DNA from: Antonospora locustae
Lineage: Eukaryota; Microsporidia
Length of the DNA stretch: 64,000 nt
Direction: 5' to 3'
NCBI GenBank assembly: GCA_007674295.1
Contig: CM017448.1
Span: 186,001 to 250,000 of the forward strand
Shown here: piece after piece, positions 1 to 8,399 of the stretch
Numbering within the stretch: the first letter of the stretch is position 1
Layout of the letters: every line of letters starts with the position of its first letter
Position numbers and translations under genes: made by a program
The notes under the pieces: generated by a model
Database searches by the model: none
What the model was told of the DNA's origin: nothing
The model's input: only the letters and a program-made list of their open reading frames with translations

Positions 1-330
1 ACAGCAGAGTTCATGCATATGGATGCGGGAAAAAATTACTTCATAGATACTGAATCTGGCAAGGAAACTCTAGAAATTCAATGTTCAGACCTGGTGTATG
101 CACAAAACGGTCAAGCGTGGGTCGAGGGAAACCTGGAATACACAGACAGATATGGTGGCGATATTTGCAGACTCATACTCACTGCAAAGACGCCAAAAAT
201 TCGAGAGCTCTTTGCAAAGGAACAGTACTACTTCTTCAATGGGTTTTACGTGTTTCCAGAGTCTGGTTACAGAATAAATTTTGAAAAGCGTCCCTACATA
301 GAAAAAGTAGAAGATTGTAGCTCTAGCTAG
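1..330 (+). CDS. 3' part of an unrecognised protein (possibly 5'-truncated by the window edge)
   Basis: The frame is open from the first base of the window to a TAG stop at 328-330, so the gene may begin outside. Internal ATGs lie at 13 and 19, but neither has the CCC block seen before most starts in this window, which favours a 5' partial gene. About 105 residues are visible after the first ATG. They are mixed charged and aromatic, with no membrane segment and a Ser-rich end. I do not recognise the family. The gene converges on the Plp1-like gene with only 10 nt between stop codons, typical of this compact genome. Confidence 0.55.
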   Translation, partial: TAEFMHMDAGKNYFIDTESGKETLEIQCSDLVYAQNGQAWVEGNLEYTDRYGGDICRLILTAKTPKIRELFAKEQYYFFNGFYVFPESGYRINFEKRPYIEKVEDCSSS

Positions 331-340
331 ATAGTTGTGT

Positions 341-772
341 TTATTTGAAAATGTTACTGTTTTGTATTAGCTCTACTAGATCTTCTGCCTCAAACCAATC
401 ATCTCCCAGACCTTCAAATCCTGTAACCCAGTCGACAAAATATCCATCCTTAAAGAATGCAAGAAAAGGAAGTTCACTAATATACAACCTCCCTGCGACG
501 AAATCGCACAAGTCAGCTCTGATTTTGTAGAACTCAATGCCAGAAAAGTTTCCACTGACTTTCTCTAGGTTGTGATTCATGATTTGGCATTTTCGAAATT
601 CTGGCTTGTAAAAGTGAACAATCATGGTGTCCAATTTGGACTTCCTAACCAGTTCTTCTTCGCTTTTCAGCTCAATTAAACCACTCGACTCCTCACGTAG
701 CTCTGATATTCGCTTTGCTTTATATTTTATAAAGACCTCATCATCCGATGGGAGTTCTGGAGTTTGAGCCAT
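341..772 (-). CDS. PLP1: Phosducin-like/thioredoxin-domain protein (Plp1/TXNDC9 type)
   Basis: 143 aa. A charged helical N-terminus (residues 10-45) is followed by a thioredoxin-fold domain. In place of the usual CxxC site it carries the family's vvhFYkpeFRkCqImn signature near residues 50-66, and it ends with a VTGFEGLG block like the ivGFeeLG block of TXNDC9/PLP1. Plp1-type proteins bind the cytosolic chaperonin CCT and modulate folding of actin and tubulin. A CCT subunit (CCT2) lies in the same window. The ATG at 772 is the first in frame; no CCC block is seen within 10 nt. Length is close to the thioredoxin part of yeast Plp1. Assignment to the TXNDC9/PLP1 branch rests on these motifs only. 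Confidence 0.82.
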   Translation of the reverse strand: MAQTPELPSDDEVFIKYKAKRISELREESSGLIELKSEEELVRKSKLDTMIVHFYKPEFRKCQIMNHNLEKVSGNFSGIEFYKIRADLCDFVAGRLYISELPFLAFFKDGYFVDWVTGFEGLGDDWFEAEDLVELIQNSNIFK

Positions 773-877
773 TCAGAAGAGCGGCTGCAACTTAAAATTT
801 TTTAAGATAGCTCACTGAATGTTAATACAGCGAAAGCGAACTTGATACGTTTAGTTACAGTACACACATATACAAGC

Positions 878-1318
878 TTAGCATATCCAGAATACGTCCA
901 TGATCTCTTGCGCTGAACCAGTGGACTCTGCACTTACAGAAGTGGTGTCGTATGCATACGCAATTTTGCTTGCCAATTCGTACAGAAAACCGCCTGAGAA
1001 GGCACATTTCCCATTTTCCTCTTCTGGATACCTTGTATTTCCCATGTAATAGATGGCTGCGTATAAAAAACCCGACTTACACATTTTTGTGATTTCCAGG
1101 AGCGTGTTTGCTGCTAGAGAAGCAAAAACAAATGCGGCTGCTGCCTTCATTTTTCCACATAGTGGGTATATGCATGCAAGAACCAAAGCTCTGTGTATAA
1201 ATAGTCCGTGGAAAAAAGAGTAGACGGACGTAGCTGCATATATAGAGAAAACACATGCTCTGTACAGCCACTGTGCCCATTTGACATCAGAAAACACCCT
1301 TGCTGCAGACTTCGTCAT
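878..1318 (-). CDS. Small multi-pass membrane protein of unknown family
   Basis: 146 aa from the ATG at 1318. Hydrophobic stretches around residues 18-37, 42-55 and 58-75, and a weaker one near 82-92, suggest two to four membrane passes. The C-terminal third is polar and Ser/Glu-rich. There is no recognisable motif. Cysteines (C22, C49, C54 and others) are frequent but not patterned. It lies between the Plp1-like gene and a 215-nt spacer, and all three genes here run on the minus strand. Alternatives such as a small ER membrane factor cannot be tested by eye. Confidence 0.5.
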   Translation of the reverse strand: MTKSAARVFSDVKWAQWLYRACVFSIYAATSVYSFFHGLFIHRALVLACIYPLCGKMKAAAAFVFASLAANTLLEITKMCKSGFLYAAIYYMGNTRYPEEENGKCAFSGGFLYELASKIAYAYDTTSVSAESTGSAQEIMDVFWIC

Positions 1319-1533
1319 GGAGGACTACCCAGTTTATAGAAATTCATTTTCTAGAAAATTTTGATGGACAACGTGACATTTCCTGCTTGGGAATACGGCA
1401 TCTAGCATTGACTAAATCTAAATCATTTTCGCCTGGATGCAGTTTGTAGTCTTTCCAGTGTGATTATCTATCAGGTACAGCACCAACATGTTCATCTAAA
1501 TGTAGATCTGCACATATTTAGAGATAGGCGTGT

Positions 1534-3330
1534 TTAGCTGAAATGTGCATCTATCTTGGTCTGGAGCTTAGATATTATCTCACTCTTGCATTTTAGTTCC
1601 TTTTCAACACTGTTGTACCGATCACGCATTCGCATAAGAACGTTCTGCAGCTCTGCTCTTTTTCTTTCTGATACCTTCAGCTTGTTGTCAAACTCCATCT
1701 TCTCCTTTTTTGCAAGCTTTATCTCTCTATTTTTCTTTTCAAGGTATGCCCTGCATTCCTCAAGCTCTGTCTTTGCTGCAGAAAATTCCCTTGTGAAGTT
1801 CTCTAAAAGCCTCAGTGTACGTGTATGCAAAACATTTTTGTTGTTTTCTGCAAAGTATGTTATTTCGCCTATCTCCTTCTCCATCACTCTAATTCTGTCC
1901 ATCAGCTCATTGTGCATCTTTGCGAAGTGCGCGACTATGCTACTGCGGTCCTCATTACCGCTCAGTCCAATTGAGTTCAAAAACTTTGTGCATTTCTCCG
2001 AAAGCACGTCCTTTTCTTTTGTTCGGGCTACTTCGCTCTTAATGGCCTGGACTTCATCTATAAGCCGCTTTTTCTCACACTCTAGTGCTCTTTTATCCTC
2101 TAGGGCTTTTTTCCTGCCATCAGCAACGTTGTTTTTCAGCAATATCAACTTACACACAGAAATTCGGAGCCTAAGGACGCTTTCTTTGGTGTTTCTGACT
2201 CTCTCTGTTTCAAAGAAGATGCTGTTGATTGCCTGGCGCATGACATGTTGGTACTTGTTTTTTAGCGTGTGAAATTGGTTTTTAAGATCGCTGTTTTCCG
2301 TCTCATATCTTTTTATCTCTCGGTTGTAAAAATCCTCGAGTTCGCTTTCCTTAGAACATAATGCTTGAAGCTTTTTTCGCATTGCACTTTCCTTCTCCTC
2401 TGTTTGTGACTTGATTCTTTCAAATTCCCTTTCGTACCTTCCCAGAATATCTTGAATCTCGGAAATCTGTGTCCTTAGCACGCTAATATCCCTCTCTTTT
2501 CCCTCTCTAAGCTCTCGCTCGTACCTGAGCTCTCCATTTGCTCTTTCAAGCTCTGCCTTGTACGTGTTCTCTCTTTCTCTCAACTCATATATAAATCGTT
2601 CTCTCTCCTTCACAGCAGCCTCAAGCTCTCTTCCATATTCCTCAAGCTTTGCTGTGTTCATCTCCTTGCTTCTCAAAGCCTCTCTCAGGCAGCCTATCTC
2701 TTCCTCGTTCTTTTTCAGGAAATGCCCCAGTTCCTCTCTTTTCTTGTCAATACTTTCTGCTCTACTTGCGTCGATGCTAGCCTTCTCTTGCAGCTCATGG
2801 ATTTTCTCTTGATATTCAGCGTCTTGATGGCGAAGTGCATCATCCTTTCTCTTTATCTCGTATTCCATTTGCGATATAAGATTCTTCAATCGCTCGTTTT
2901 CAGCTAATATATGGACAGAATGCACTCTGTCATTCTCATCTAGGCTCTTTTGCTGGGAAATAAGCTCGTTTAACTTCTGGTTGTCCATTCTTATTCTTTC
3001 GTTATCATTGTTGAGCTTTTCTATACACATCACAAGTCTTTTGTTTTCGTTTTCCATGCTCAGAATCTTCTCTCTTGTGCACTTGACATCTTCCTCATAC
3101 TTCTTTGTTATCAAAGCCTTTTCTCTTTCCAATATCTCTATGGATCGATGACTGTCCTCTATCAACTGCTTGATCTCAGGACTTACTTCGCCCTTGTTAC
3201 TCTTGTAGTGGGAAAGCTCGTGCTTGATTGAGAAGTTCTCGCTACGCAGTCTTTCGAGCTCTTTTTCATACTCTTTGATCGTTTTTATGTCTGTGATCGG
3301 GTTAAAGTGCAGCGAAAAGGACTTGTCCAT
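1534..3330 (-). CDS. Long coiled-coil protein with a CM1-like (centrosomin/Spc110-type) N-terminal motif
   Basis: 598 aa from an ATG with a CCC block 8 nt upstream; the longer frame to 3405 starts only at TTG. Almost the whole protein is heptad-rich, charged coiled coil (E/K/R/L repeats, no membrane segment). Residues about 17-42 contain IKEYEKEL-x3-SENFSIKHEL. This matches the CM1 motif (a 'KENF.LK' core within a short helix) by which centrosomin, Spc110, Mto1 and pericentrin relatives bind and activate the gamma-tubulin complex. I infer a scaffold at the microsporidian spindle plaque. Other long coiled-coil proteins (golgins, SMC-like) lack this N-terminal motif, but a chance match in a Glu/Lys-rich coil is possible. 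Confidence 0.75.
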   Translation of the reverse strand: MDKSFSLHFNPITDIKTIKEYEKELERLRSENFSIKHELSHYKSNKGEVSPEIKQLIEDSHRSIEILEREKALITKKYEEDVKCTREKILSMENENKRLVMCIEKLNNDNERIRMDNQKLNELISQQKSLDENDRVHSVHILAENERLKNLISQMEYEIKRKDDALRHQDAEYQEKIHELQEKASIDASRAESIDKKREELGHFLKKNEEEIGCLREALRSKEMNTAKLEEYGRELEAAVKERERFIYELRERENTYKAELERANGELRYERELREGKERDISVLRTQISEIQDILGRYEREFERIKSQTEEKESAMRKKLQALCSKESELEDFYNREIKRYETENSDLKNQFHTLKNKYQHVMRQAINSIFFETERVRNTKESVLRLRISVCKLILLKNNVADGRKKALEDKRALECEKKRLIDEVQAIKSEVARTKEKDVLSEKCTKFLNSIGLSGNEDRSSIVAHFAKMHNELMDRIRVMEKEIGEITYFAENNKNVLHTRTLRLLENFTREFSAAKTELEECRAYLEKKNREIKLAKKEKMEFDNKLKVSERKRAELQNVLMRMRDRYNSVEKELKCKSEIISKLQTKIDAHFS

Positions 3331-3430
3331 TTCCGTAAGGGTCGTCAAAATCTCAAACAAAGAAACCTGGATTTCTTGCGCGCCTTTGCTCAGAGCCAGA
3401 GGCAACAGGTGAGAAGCAGAAAAGAACTTT

Positions 3431-3715
3431 TTAATATGGGTTTCTGCACATTTCCGAAAAAAAATCTCGAATGGACGGCTTCACGCAACAGGGCAACTTT
3501 TCCCACAACTTCATCATGAAGTACCTGTAGGTCAGTTCCTGCGTACTCAGCTCTTTTCTTTTTTTCTCTAAGAGTACTTTAAGCAGCTCGTTTTGCTTCT
3601 TAATATCTTCCACATACTTTTCAGCCTCGCTTCGGCTTTGTTTTCTCAAGTGCGACTTTATCTCCTCGCTTCTCATGAAATGCATACAGCCTGAGCAGGA
3701 CATTTCTGATTGCAT
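3431..3715 (-). CDS. Small Cys-containing coiled-coil protein, unknown
   Basis: 94 aa from the ATG at 3715, which directly follows CCC. An ATG two codons earlier (3721) is less likely. An N-terminal CxxC pair (residues 7-10) precedes a Lys/Glu-rich helix (about 18-60) and a short aromatic C-terminus with a CC pair. Family unknown. It sits 100 nt upstream of the CM1 coiled-coil gene on the same strand. Confidence 0.5.
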   Translation of the reverse strand: MQSEMSCSGCMHFMRSEEIKSHLRKQSRSEAEKYVEDIKKQNELLKVLLEKKRKELSTQELTYRYFMMKLWEKLPCCVKPSIRDFFSEMCRNPY

Positions 3716-3721
3716 GGGCAT

Positions 3722-3922
3722 CTAATTTGTCTGCATGTTATGTTGTTCATTGTACATGTAGCCATGGTAACTGTCTGCATTTTGAAATACGTGGCACCGC
3801 GAAGCTGCCGTTTCTAATAAAGCAACATTGCAAGAGATGCGGTAGGCCAGTTGTATATCCTCTGCATGCAAAGCTCTTGCGGTGACACTTGAACATTCTA
3901 TCCTATATGCGGCTTCTGTCAT
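3722..3922 (-). CDS. Possible 66-aa ORF, unknown
   Basis: An ATG-initiated frame whose TAG stop abuts the next gene's first ATG. There is no CCC block upstream and no recognisable motif. The protein is Cys/His/Tyr-rich. The opposite strand has an equally long frame with a CxxCG pair. Coding status is doubtful. The remaining 274 nt to the alpha-actinin stop (3923-4196) hold no convincing gene. Confidence 0.22.
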   Translation of the reverse strand: MTEAAYRIECSSVTARALHAEDIQLAYRISCNVALLETAASRCHVFQNADSYHGYMYNEQHNMQTN

Positions 3923-4196
3923 AAAGGATCAATTAAATACAATACAAAGTAGATCAGTGACAAAGCTGCGGCGATCGATTATAGATAGACCAAAGTGTCT
4001 GCACATTCCAAAGCTGTAAGCAATAAGTTAAATCATGAATTGAATTTCTCTTTAACTTGCAGGCAAAAAAGTCTTATTGCAGGACAGGTGAGGTCTTCTT
4101 GAGACTTCATGATACAATGGCCCATCCATAAATGGACATGGGTTCTTTTGTTTATTGAAACAAATAGGCCACTGGATATAACGCTTAGCTCAAGTA

Positions 4197-5879
4197 CTAA
4201 ACATCAAGGCCATCAGTAACCTTTTCTAAGTCAATTGCGCCAGATTTGTCTAGAAGAAGATCGATGTCTTCTATGGATAAATCTAGCATGCAAGGTGTGA
4301 CAGTACCGTTGCGAGCGAGCTCCTCAATGTCCTGTAGAAATTGTACTGCTCCTGCATCTTCTGTACGAAGATATTTGATTGCATCTAAATACTCCTCAAA
4401 CGTGAAAACATTTTGAGTACCCTCTAGCACCTTTTTCTCAAGATCTTTGCTCAAATGGCAATTCAGTGACTTTAAGCATTTTACCATGTCGTTCAAGTGA
4501 ATCTTGTTCTTGTTAGAAGTATCGTACTTTCTAAACAACGAAATAGCATTAGTGTAAACAAGGTTTCTGCTTTTAACGGCTTCTGCCATATGCTCTAGGT
4601 ATGCTATTTTGCTTTTAGCAGTGCTAACGGGATCGAGAAGGTCCCCAAATGGAGTGCAATCCTTATCTATTATCTCGCTTTTTATGTCTCCTATCTGCCC
4701 ATTGATATCACCCTTATGCTCAAAGTGCTTTTTTATTCTTTCAATGGTTTCAATCTGATCCAGAATATCCTTTCTGAGCTGAGAAGACACCATTTTAGCA
4801 AGACTCTTGGCATCGTTGAAGCTTCGAAGCCCTGCCTCGTGGACTCCTTTGTCTAGCACCTCTATTCTCAGGTTTTCAGGCGGCTTGTATTTCTTGATCT
4901 TGTAAATATCGTGTGTTGATTCAATGTTGCCATACAAAGACTTTAGGTCTAGAAACATTTTGTTAAGAATTTGGGCCATCTCTTGTCTCTTTGTAAGCTT
5001 GGTGAGAAATGTGTTGAGAAGCGCACCCAACTCCTTTCTATCAGACTCAAAACTTTCTTGCATCAGAAGAAGCTGCGAAGCGGTTTTTTCATATTCTTCT
5101 CTAGCTCTTATTGACCAATTCAGTATTTTCAGAAGGTGCGAGGCTCTTTTTTTCATGGCGTTTTCTCTTTCAAGCGAGCTGAACTTATTGTAGTACTGAG
5201 AAATGTATGTAAATATGCTTCTTTCATCAGGCCTCACTGCATCAGTTATGTCCTCAGGATCTAACAGCTGTGGAATATCCAGGTGTTTTTCTGCTGTGTC
5301 AAACGCCTTCTTGATATTGTACAGAGAGTTGTTGCCACACAGACTCTCATAGTCTCCTACAAGGTCAGGTCTGAAATGATGGATTATTGCATTGAATGCA
5401 AGACCGTCTCGCCACGAGCTTGAAAAGTCCTTGATGTCCACATTGCGATATGACGCAGTGACTGCGTTGCACCATGCAAGAAGCGCTTTTTTTGCATTTA
5501 TGTTTTCTTCGCCAAGCCCTGTAATGCCAAATCGCAGTATGATGATCCATATTATGCCAAGTATGAGCTTGTGATTTCCGTCTGCCAGATCAGAAGGCCT
5601 GATATTAACAACCTGAAGATTGTTTTTTTCAAGAAACTCAATTAGAAATTGGTTATTCTCAAGCTTTTTGTATCTCGTTGCAGCAACTTTATTGTGCTTG
5701 ATATCCACACCTGTTATTCCCTGAAGAAGGTTGATTAGTGCAGTTCCGTCACAGCAATCTTTAAATACGTCCTCTATCGTATCATAACCGAAGCTAGATA
5801 GCTTGTTGTTTATCCATTTGGTGAAAGTTTTCACCTGCACCGTTTTCCAATTCTCATTGTTTACTTCTGCAGTTGTCAT
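4197..5879 (-). CDS. Alpha-actinin-like actin crosslinker (two CH domains, short rod, EF-hand region)
   Basis: 560 aa from an ATG preceded by CCCC-A; the longer frame to 6077 does not start with this signal. CH1 (about 10-120) starts with VQVKTFTKWINNKL, as in actinins, and includes DLADGNHKLILGIIW. CH2 (about 125-235) has the SSSWRDGLAFNAIIHHFRPDL block. A short helical rod of about 170 residues follows, then an EF-hand-like stretch around residues 445-510 (ISLFRKYDTSNKNKIHLNDM), where the calcium-loop acids are only partly kept. Architecture and size match the short actinins of fungi and protists. The likely role is bundling cortical actin. A TATA-like palindrome (TTATATAA) lies about 85 nt upstream of the start. 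Confidence 0.9.
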   Translation of the reverse strand: MTTAEVNNENWKTVQVKTFTKWINNKLSSFGYDTIEDVFKDCCDGTALINLLQGITGVDIKHNKVAATRYKKLENNQFLIEFLEKNNLQVVNIRPSDLADGNHKLILGIIWIIILRFGITGLGEENINAKKALLAWCNAVTASYRNVDIKDFSSSWRDGLAFNAIIHHFRPDLVGDYESLCGNNSLYNIKKAFDTAEKHLDIPQLLDPEDITDAVRPDERSIFTYISQYYNKFSSLERENAMKKRASHLLKILNWSIRAREEYEKTASQLLLMQESFESDRKELGALLNTFLTKLTKRQEMAQILNKMFLDLKSLYGNIESTHDIYKIKKYKPPENLRIEVLDKGVHEAGLRSFNDAKSLAKMVSSQLRKDILDQIETIERIKKHFEHKGDINGQIGDIKSEIIDKDCTPFGDLLDPVSTAKSKIAYLEHMAEAVKSRNLVYTNAISLFRKYDTSNKNKIHLNDMVKCLKSLNCHLSKDLEKKVLEGTQNVFTFEEYLDAIKYLRTEDAGAVQFLQDIEELARNGTVTPCMLDLSIEDIDLLLDKSGAIDLEKVTDGLDV

Positions 5880-6132
5880 TGGGGCTCCTTTGTTCGAAAA
5901 TTTATGCATTCGGGCTCTAGGAATATTGTACATGCATGTATTGCATGAAAGCATGGACAGGCTTATATAACACAAAGCACACTCTATGGTATTAGTCCAT
6001 TGTCTCGCCGAGCCACTAACTAGCTCGAACTCATCATCTTGCCATCTACTTGTCCAAAAAAATGAACATGCGTACATTCAACAGAAAGTACGGAGATGTC
6101 TCAGAGCAAAGCTCTTATGCGTAAACAGTTCT

Positions 6133-6636
6133 TTATTTTGGTGTTGCGTATCTTCTGATGTAGTCCTGGCACTTTTCGATGTATTTCGCACGGTCACTAA
6201 GATACAACCTAGCTATTTCCGGGACGAGTGGATCCTTTGGGTTTGGATCGTCAAGCCAGCTCAGAAGACTTATAAGAACCTTCTCAATGGTCAATGCTGG
6301 AGACCACTTGTCGTTAAGAATGTCTAGACACACTGCACCGCTAGAGTTGATATTTGGATGGTAGATTTTTGTCTTAAAGTACACCTTTGGTGGCTTAAAG
6401 GGATAGTCCGGGGCAAAGCTGATCTTCAAATCGAAGACGCCATTGTGGTACATGCTTCCCTCAGGGGGTATTAGCTTTGCATCCCACTCAAAGACATTTC
6501 CATTTGATGGTATGCAGATGACAAAATGCGAAAGCGTACTATCCTTCATTTCTTTTGGATCAGACTGCAGCCTCTGTAGGTCCTTTATCTCCTTTGTTAT
6601 TCTTTTATGTGCAGTGCTATCTTTTGAGTACTTCAT
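6133..6636 (-). CDS. Ubiquitin-conjugating enzyme E2, Ubc4/Ubc5 type
   Basis: 167 aa. A UBC fold with the HPN motif at residues 93-95 and catalytic cysteine C103 in the block GAVCLDIL. The downstream W-x-P-A-L-T stretch and the DPNP-x-DPLVPEIA-x-LY-x-DR signature are those of Ubc4/Ubc5-class enzymes, which pass ubiquitin to RING and HECT ligases. The N-terminus (KRITKEIKDLQRL) is the standard helix 1. A cullin, four 20S alpha subunits and Rpt6 are encoded elsewhere in the window. The ATG at 6636 is the natural family start; a CCC lies 17 nt upstream. Confidence 0.9.
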   Translation of the reverse strand: MKYSKDSTAHKRITKEIKDLQRLQSDPKEMKDSTLSHFVICIPSNGNVFEWDAKLIPPEGSMYHNGVFDLKISFAPDYPFKPPKVYFKTKIYHPNINSSGAVCLDILNDKWSPALTIEKVLISLLSWLDDPNPKDPLVPEIARLYLSDRAKYIEKCQDYIRRYATPK

Positions 6637-6995
6637 TTGTTTTGGTTGCTAAGGGAGTGTTTATGTTTTCAAAGAATTTCATCACAATTCCTCACAATAA
6701 TCAAAAGTGAACGCCTCCGTCATACACCACTACGTCTTGTTTTGTCCGTGTTCAACTTGATCCAAGAATAACATATTGCGCTCATCTAGAAGGCCTTTGT
6801 CAAGGAGCTTTTGCAATCTTTCCTAATGAGGACAGCATCACTTTTATTTTTTACTACCCATTGGAGTACTTTCTTACAAAAAGGGTTGTATGTTCTGTTA
6901 TGTTATGTCCACCACCCTTTCTTTATGTGACGTTGTTTTGTTTCAGACCACGTTTCTCCTGTAACAAATATAAACAAAAAGAGTGTGCTGTAATT
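6637..6995. other. Divergent intergenic spacer, 359 nt
   Basis: It separates the divergent E2 and PRA1 genes. The in-frame extension of the PRA1 frame to 6861 begins at TTG and is not supported. No RNA gene or repeat was recognised; the stretch is A+T-rich and presumably carries both promoters. Confidence 0.4.
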
Positions 6996-7472
6996 ATGCA
7001 TGGGGGTCCAAGCGCACATGACGATGAAACCAACATAATAGACTATCTAAAGAACGAGATTGTGAACATGCCTCCTCCAAATGAGTTCCTTGAACTGAAG
7101 AAGTTCAAAGTTCCAAAAAGCATGGGAGAGTGTCAAGAAAGAATTAAGGAGAACTTTCCCAAGTTTAGAGGAAACTATTTGGCTCTTTTCTTAATGTTCG
7201 CTGTTTTCTTCATAATTTTGAACCACTATGCTATTTTGATTGGCCTAGTGTGGATTTTGTATCTTTTCATGAAGAAGCGTGGCACCTCGTTCAACGTAGG
7301 TGAATTTCGTGTCACGCCACAGCATCTTTTCTTTGCAGCCATTGGCATCACGACTCTGTTTCTTGTGTTAGGCCGCATGATCTGCACAGCATTAGTGATT
7401 TTCTCCGTCTTCACGCTGTGTACACTTGCACATCTGTGTCTTTATGCTGTGCAGAATGATGAAAGCGTCTGA
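6996..7472 (+). CDS. PRA1/Yip3-family Rab-interacting membrane protein
   Basis: 158 aa from the ATG at 6996 (a TTG-started frame reaches 6861). A cytosolic N-terminus ends in a 'mgecqeRikeNfpkFrgNYlal' segment, the region that in PRA1 proteins leads into the first hydrophobic pair. Two hydrophobic hairpins follow (about 65-95 and 112-150), giving the PRA1 topology. PRA1 proteins act in the ER/Golgi membrane on prenylated Rab GTPases. The 3' end overlaps the next gene by 17 nt on the same strand, so the two may share a transcript. Confidence 0.7.
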   Translation: MHGGPSAHDDETNIIDYLKNEIVNMPPPNEFLELKKFKVPKSMGECQERIKENFPKFRGNYLALFLMFAVFFIILNHYAILIGLVWILYLFMKKRGTSFNVGEFRVTPQHLFFAAIGITTLFLVLGRMICTALVIFSVFTLCTLAHLCLYAVQNDESV

Positions 7473-8241
7473 CACTAACTTTGAGTTTTGTAAGCCCAGA
7501 ATGGATGGTATCAACAACAAGGAAAGGCAAGGTACTTCGCAGAAATCACATGAAAAATGCCTTGTTCTATGTGGACAGGGTTTAGACAGCCTTAGTGAAC
7601 AGGACGTGGTTTTTTTCAACACGCTGCGAAAGAAAAAAATGCCAGATGCAGAGGAGAGGACCTTTGAAAAGAAATGGATATACAAGCACATGAGGATATT
7701 TAGCTCTAAGCTACTGGAAATACCCTCGGTGAAATATTACAAATTTCCGTTCTCAAGCAACATAAAGAACGATGGCAGCACTATATTCAAGATGCTGTAT
7801 GCAGAGTGGATAAAGGCTGCACACTCAGCATACATAAACTTCAAAAGGCATACTAGCCCCTTTTATGTGAAGCTTGACAAATGCATTTTGTGCTTTGAAA
7901 GCGATGCGTTGTGGATATCTGAGAATTTTAGAGGTAGTTTGGAAAGAAGCGAGATAGATTACACCAACAAAGGTGGGTGGCTATGTGTAGTTAAGTCAGA
8001 AGTGAACCTAGTTTTTGATTTGATAGCAAACTTTCCTGTTAGCAGAAATAGCGAGATGCCATTTATAATCTCCAGGTACGAGTTTGATGGCTCCTCCTCA
8101 TACTACACAAGGATCAATAAAAAGCCAGCAGTTAGATACAGAAGCACTACAAAATACCACTACGAAGTTGACTCATACTTCATTGGTGCAGACTATTCAG
8201 ACTTTTTTATGTACAACATTGACATGGAAGGTATTGTATGA
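7456..8241 (+). CDS. DONSON-like protein (putative replication initiation/fork factor)
   Basis: 261 aa from ATG-ATG at 7456, inside the end of the PRA1 gene; the frame further upstream starts at TTG. Residues about 110-168 carry a block of the form ..L-x2-EW-x2-a-x2-SaYinf...PFYVkldk-x-ilcF...LwiS-x2-FRGSLE...IdY. It resembles the conserved core of DONSON/Humpty-dumpty proteins (W..f..LY..l....pyFYv....f..lF, then a TRGLR-like step). DONSON delivers GINS to the MCM helicase at origins in animals and plants. The resemblance is by eye and the protein is much shorter than animal DONSON. If wrong, the gene is an orphan. Confidence 0.55.
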   Translation: MMKASDTNFEFCKPRMDGINNKERQGTSQKSHEKCLVLCGQGLDSLSEQDVVFFNTLRKKKMPDAEERTFEKKWIYKHMRIFSSKLLEIPSVKYYKFPFSSNIKNDGSTIFKMLYAEWIKAAHSAYINFKRHTSPFYVKLDKCILCFESDALWISENFRGSLERSEIDYTNKGGWLCVVKSEVNLVFDLIANFPVSRNSEMPFIISRYEFDGSSSYYTRINKKPAVRYRSTTKYHYEVDSYFIGADYSDFFMYNIDMEGIV

Positions 8242-8399
8242 TTCAGTGACAATGCACTCTCTACAAATATACTACTTTTCTTGAGCAGCTTGTTAAAAGT
8301 ACGATATTTAGTAATTCCACAAGTCTTGAACACGGTGAAACAAATTCTTTTGGTTCACGAATAGAGCAACTGAAACAGAACAACTTTTTAGACTCTTGT

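Noticed and set aside
1556..2272. 238-codon frame on + inside the CM1 coiled-coil gene
   Set aside because: Antisense shadow: Ser/Phe/Leu-rich translation produced by the reverse of Lys/Glu-rich codons; no motif.
3733..3885. Plus-strand frame ending in a CKRCG block resembling the Rpb12 tail
   Set aside because: No ATG in frame, wrong cysteine spacing, and only about six residues match.
4016..4062. Intron-like GTAAG...TTTAACTTGCAG on +
   Set aside because: No flanking exons form a coding frame; a chance match in A+T-rich DNA.
4197..6077. N-terminal extension of alpha-actinin to 6077
   Set aside because: The extra 66 residues align to nothing in actinins, and the CCCC motif marks the ATG at 5879.
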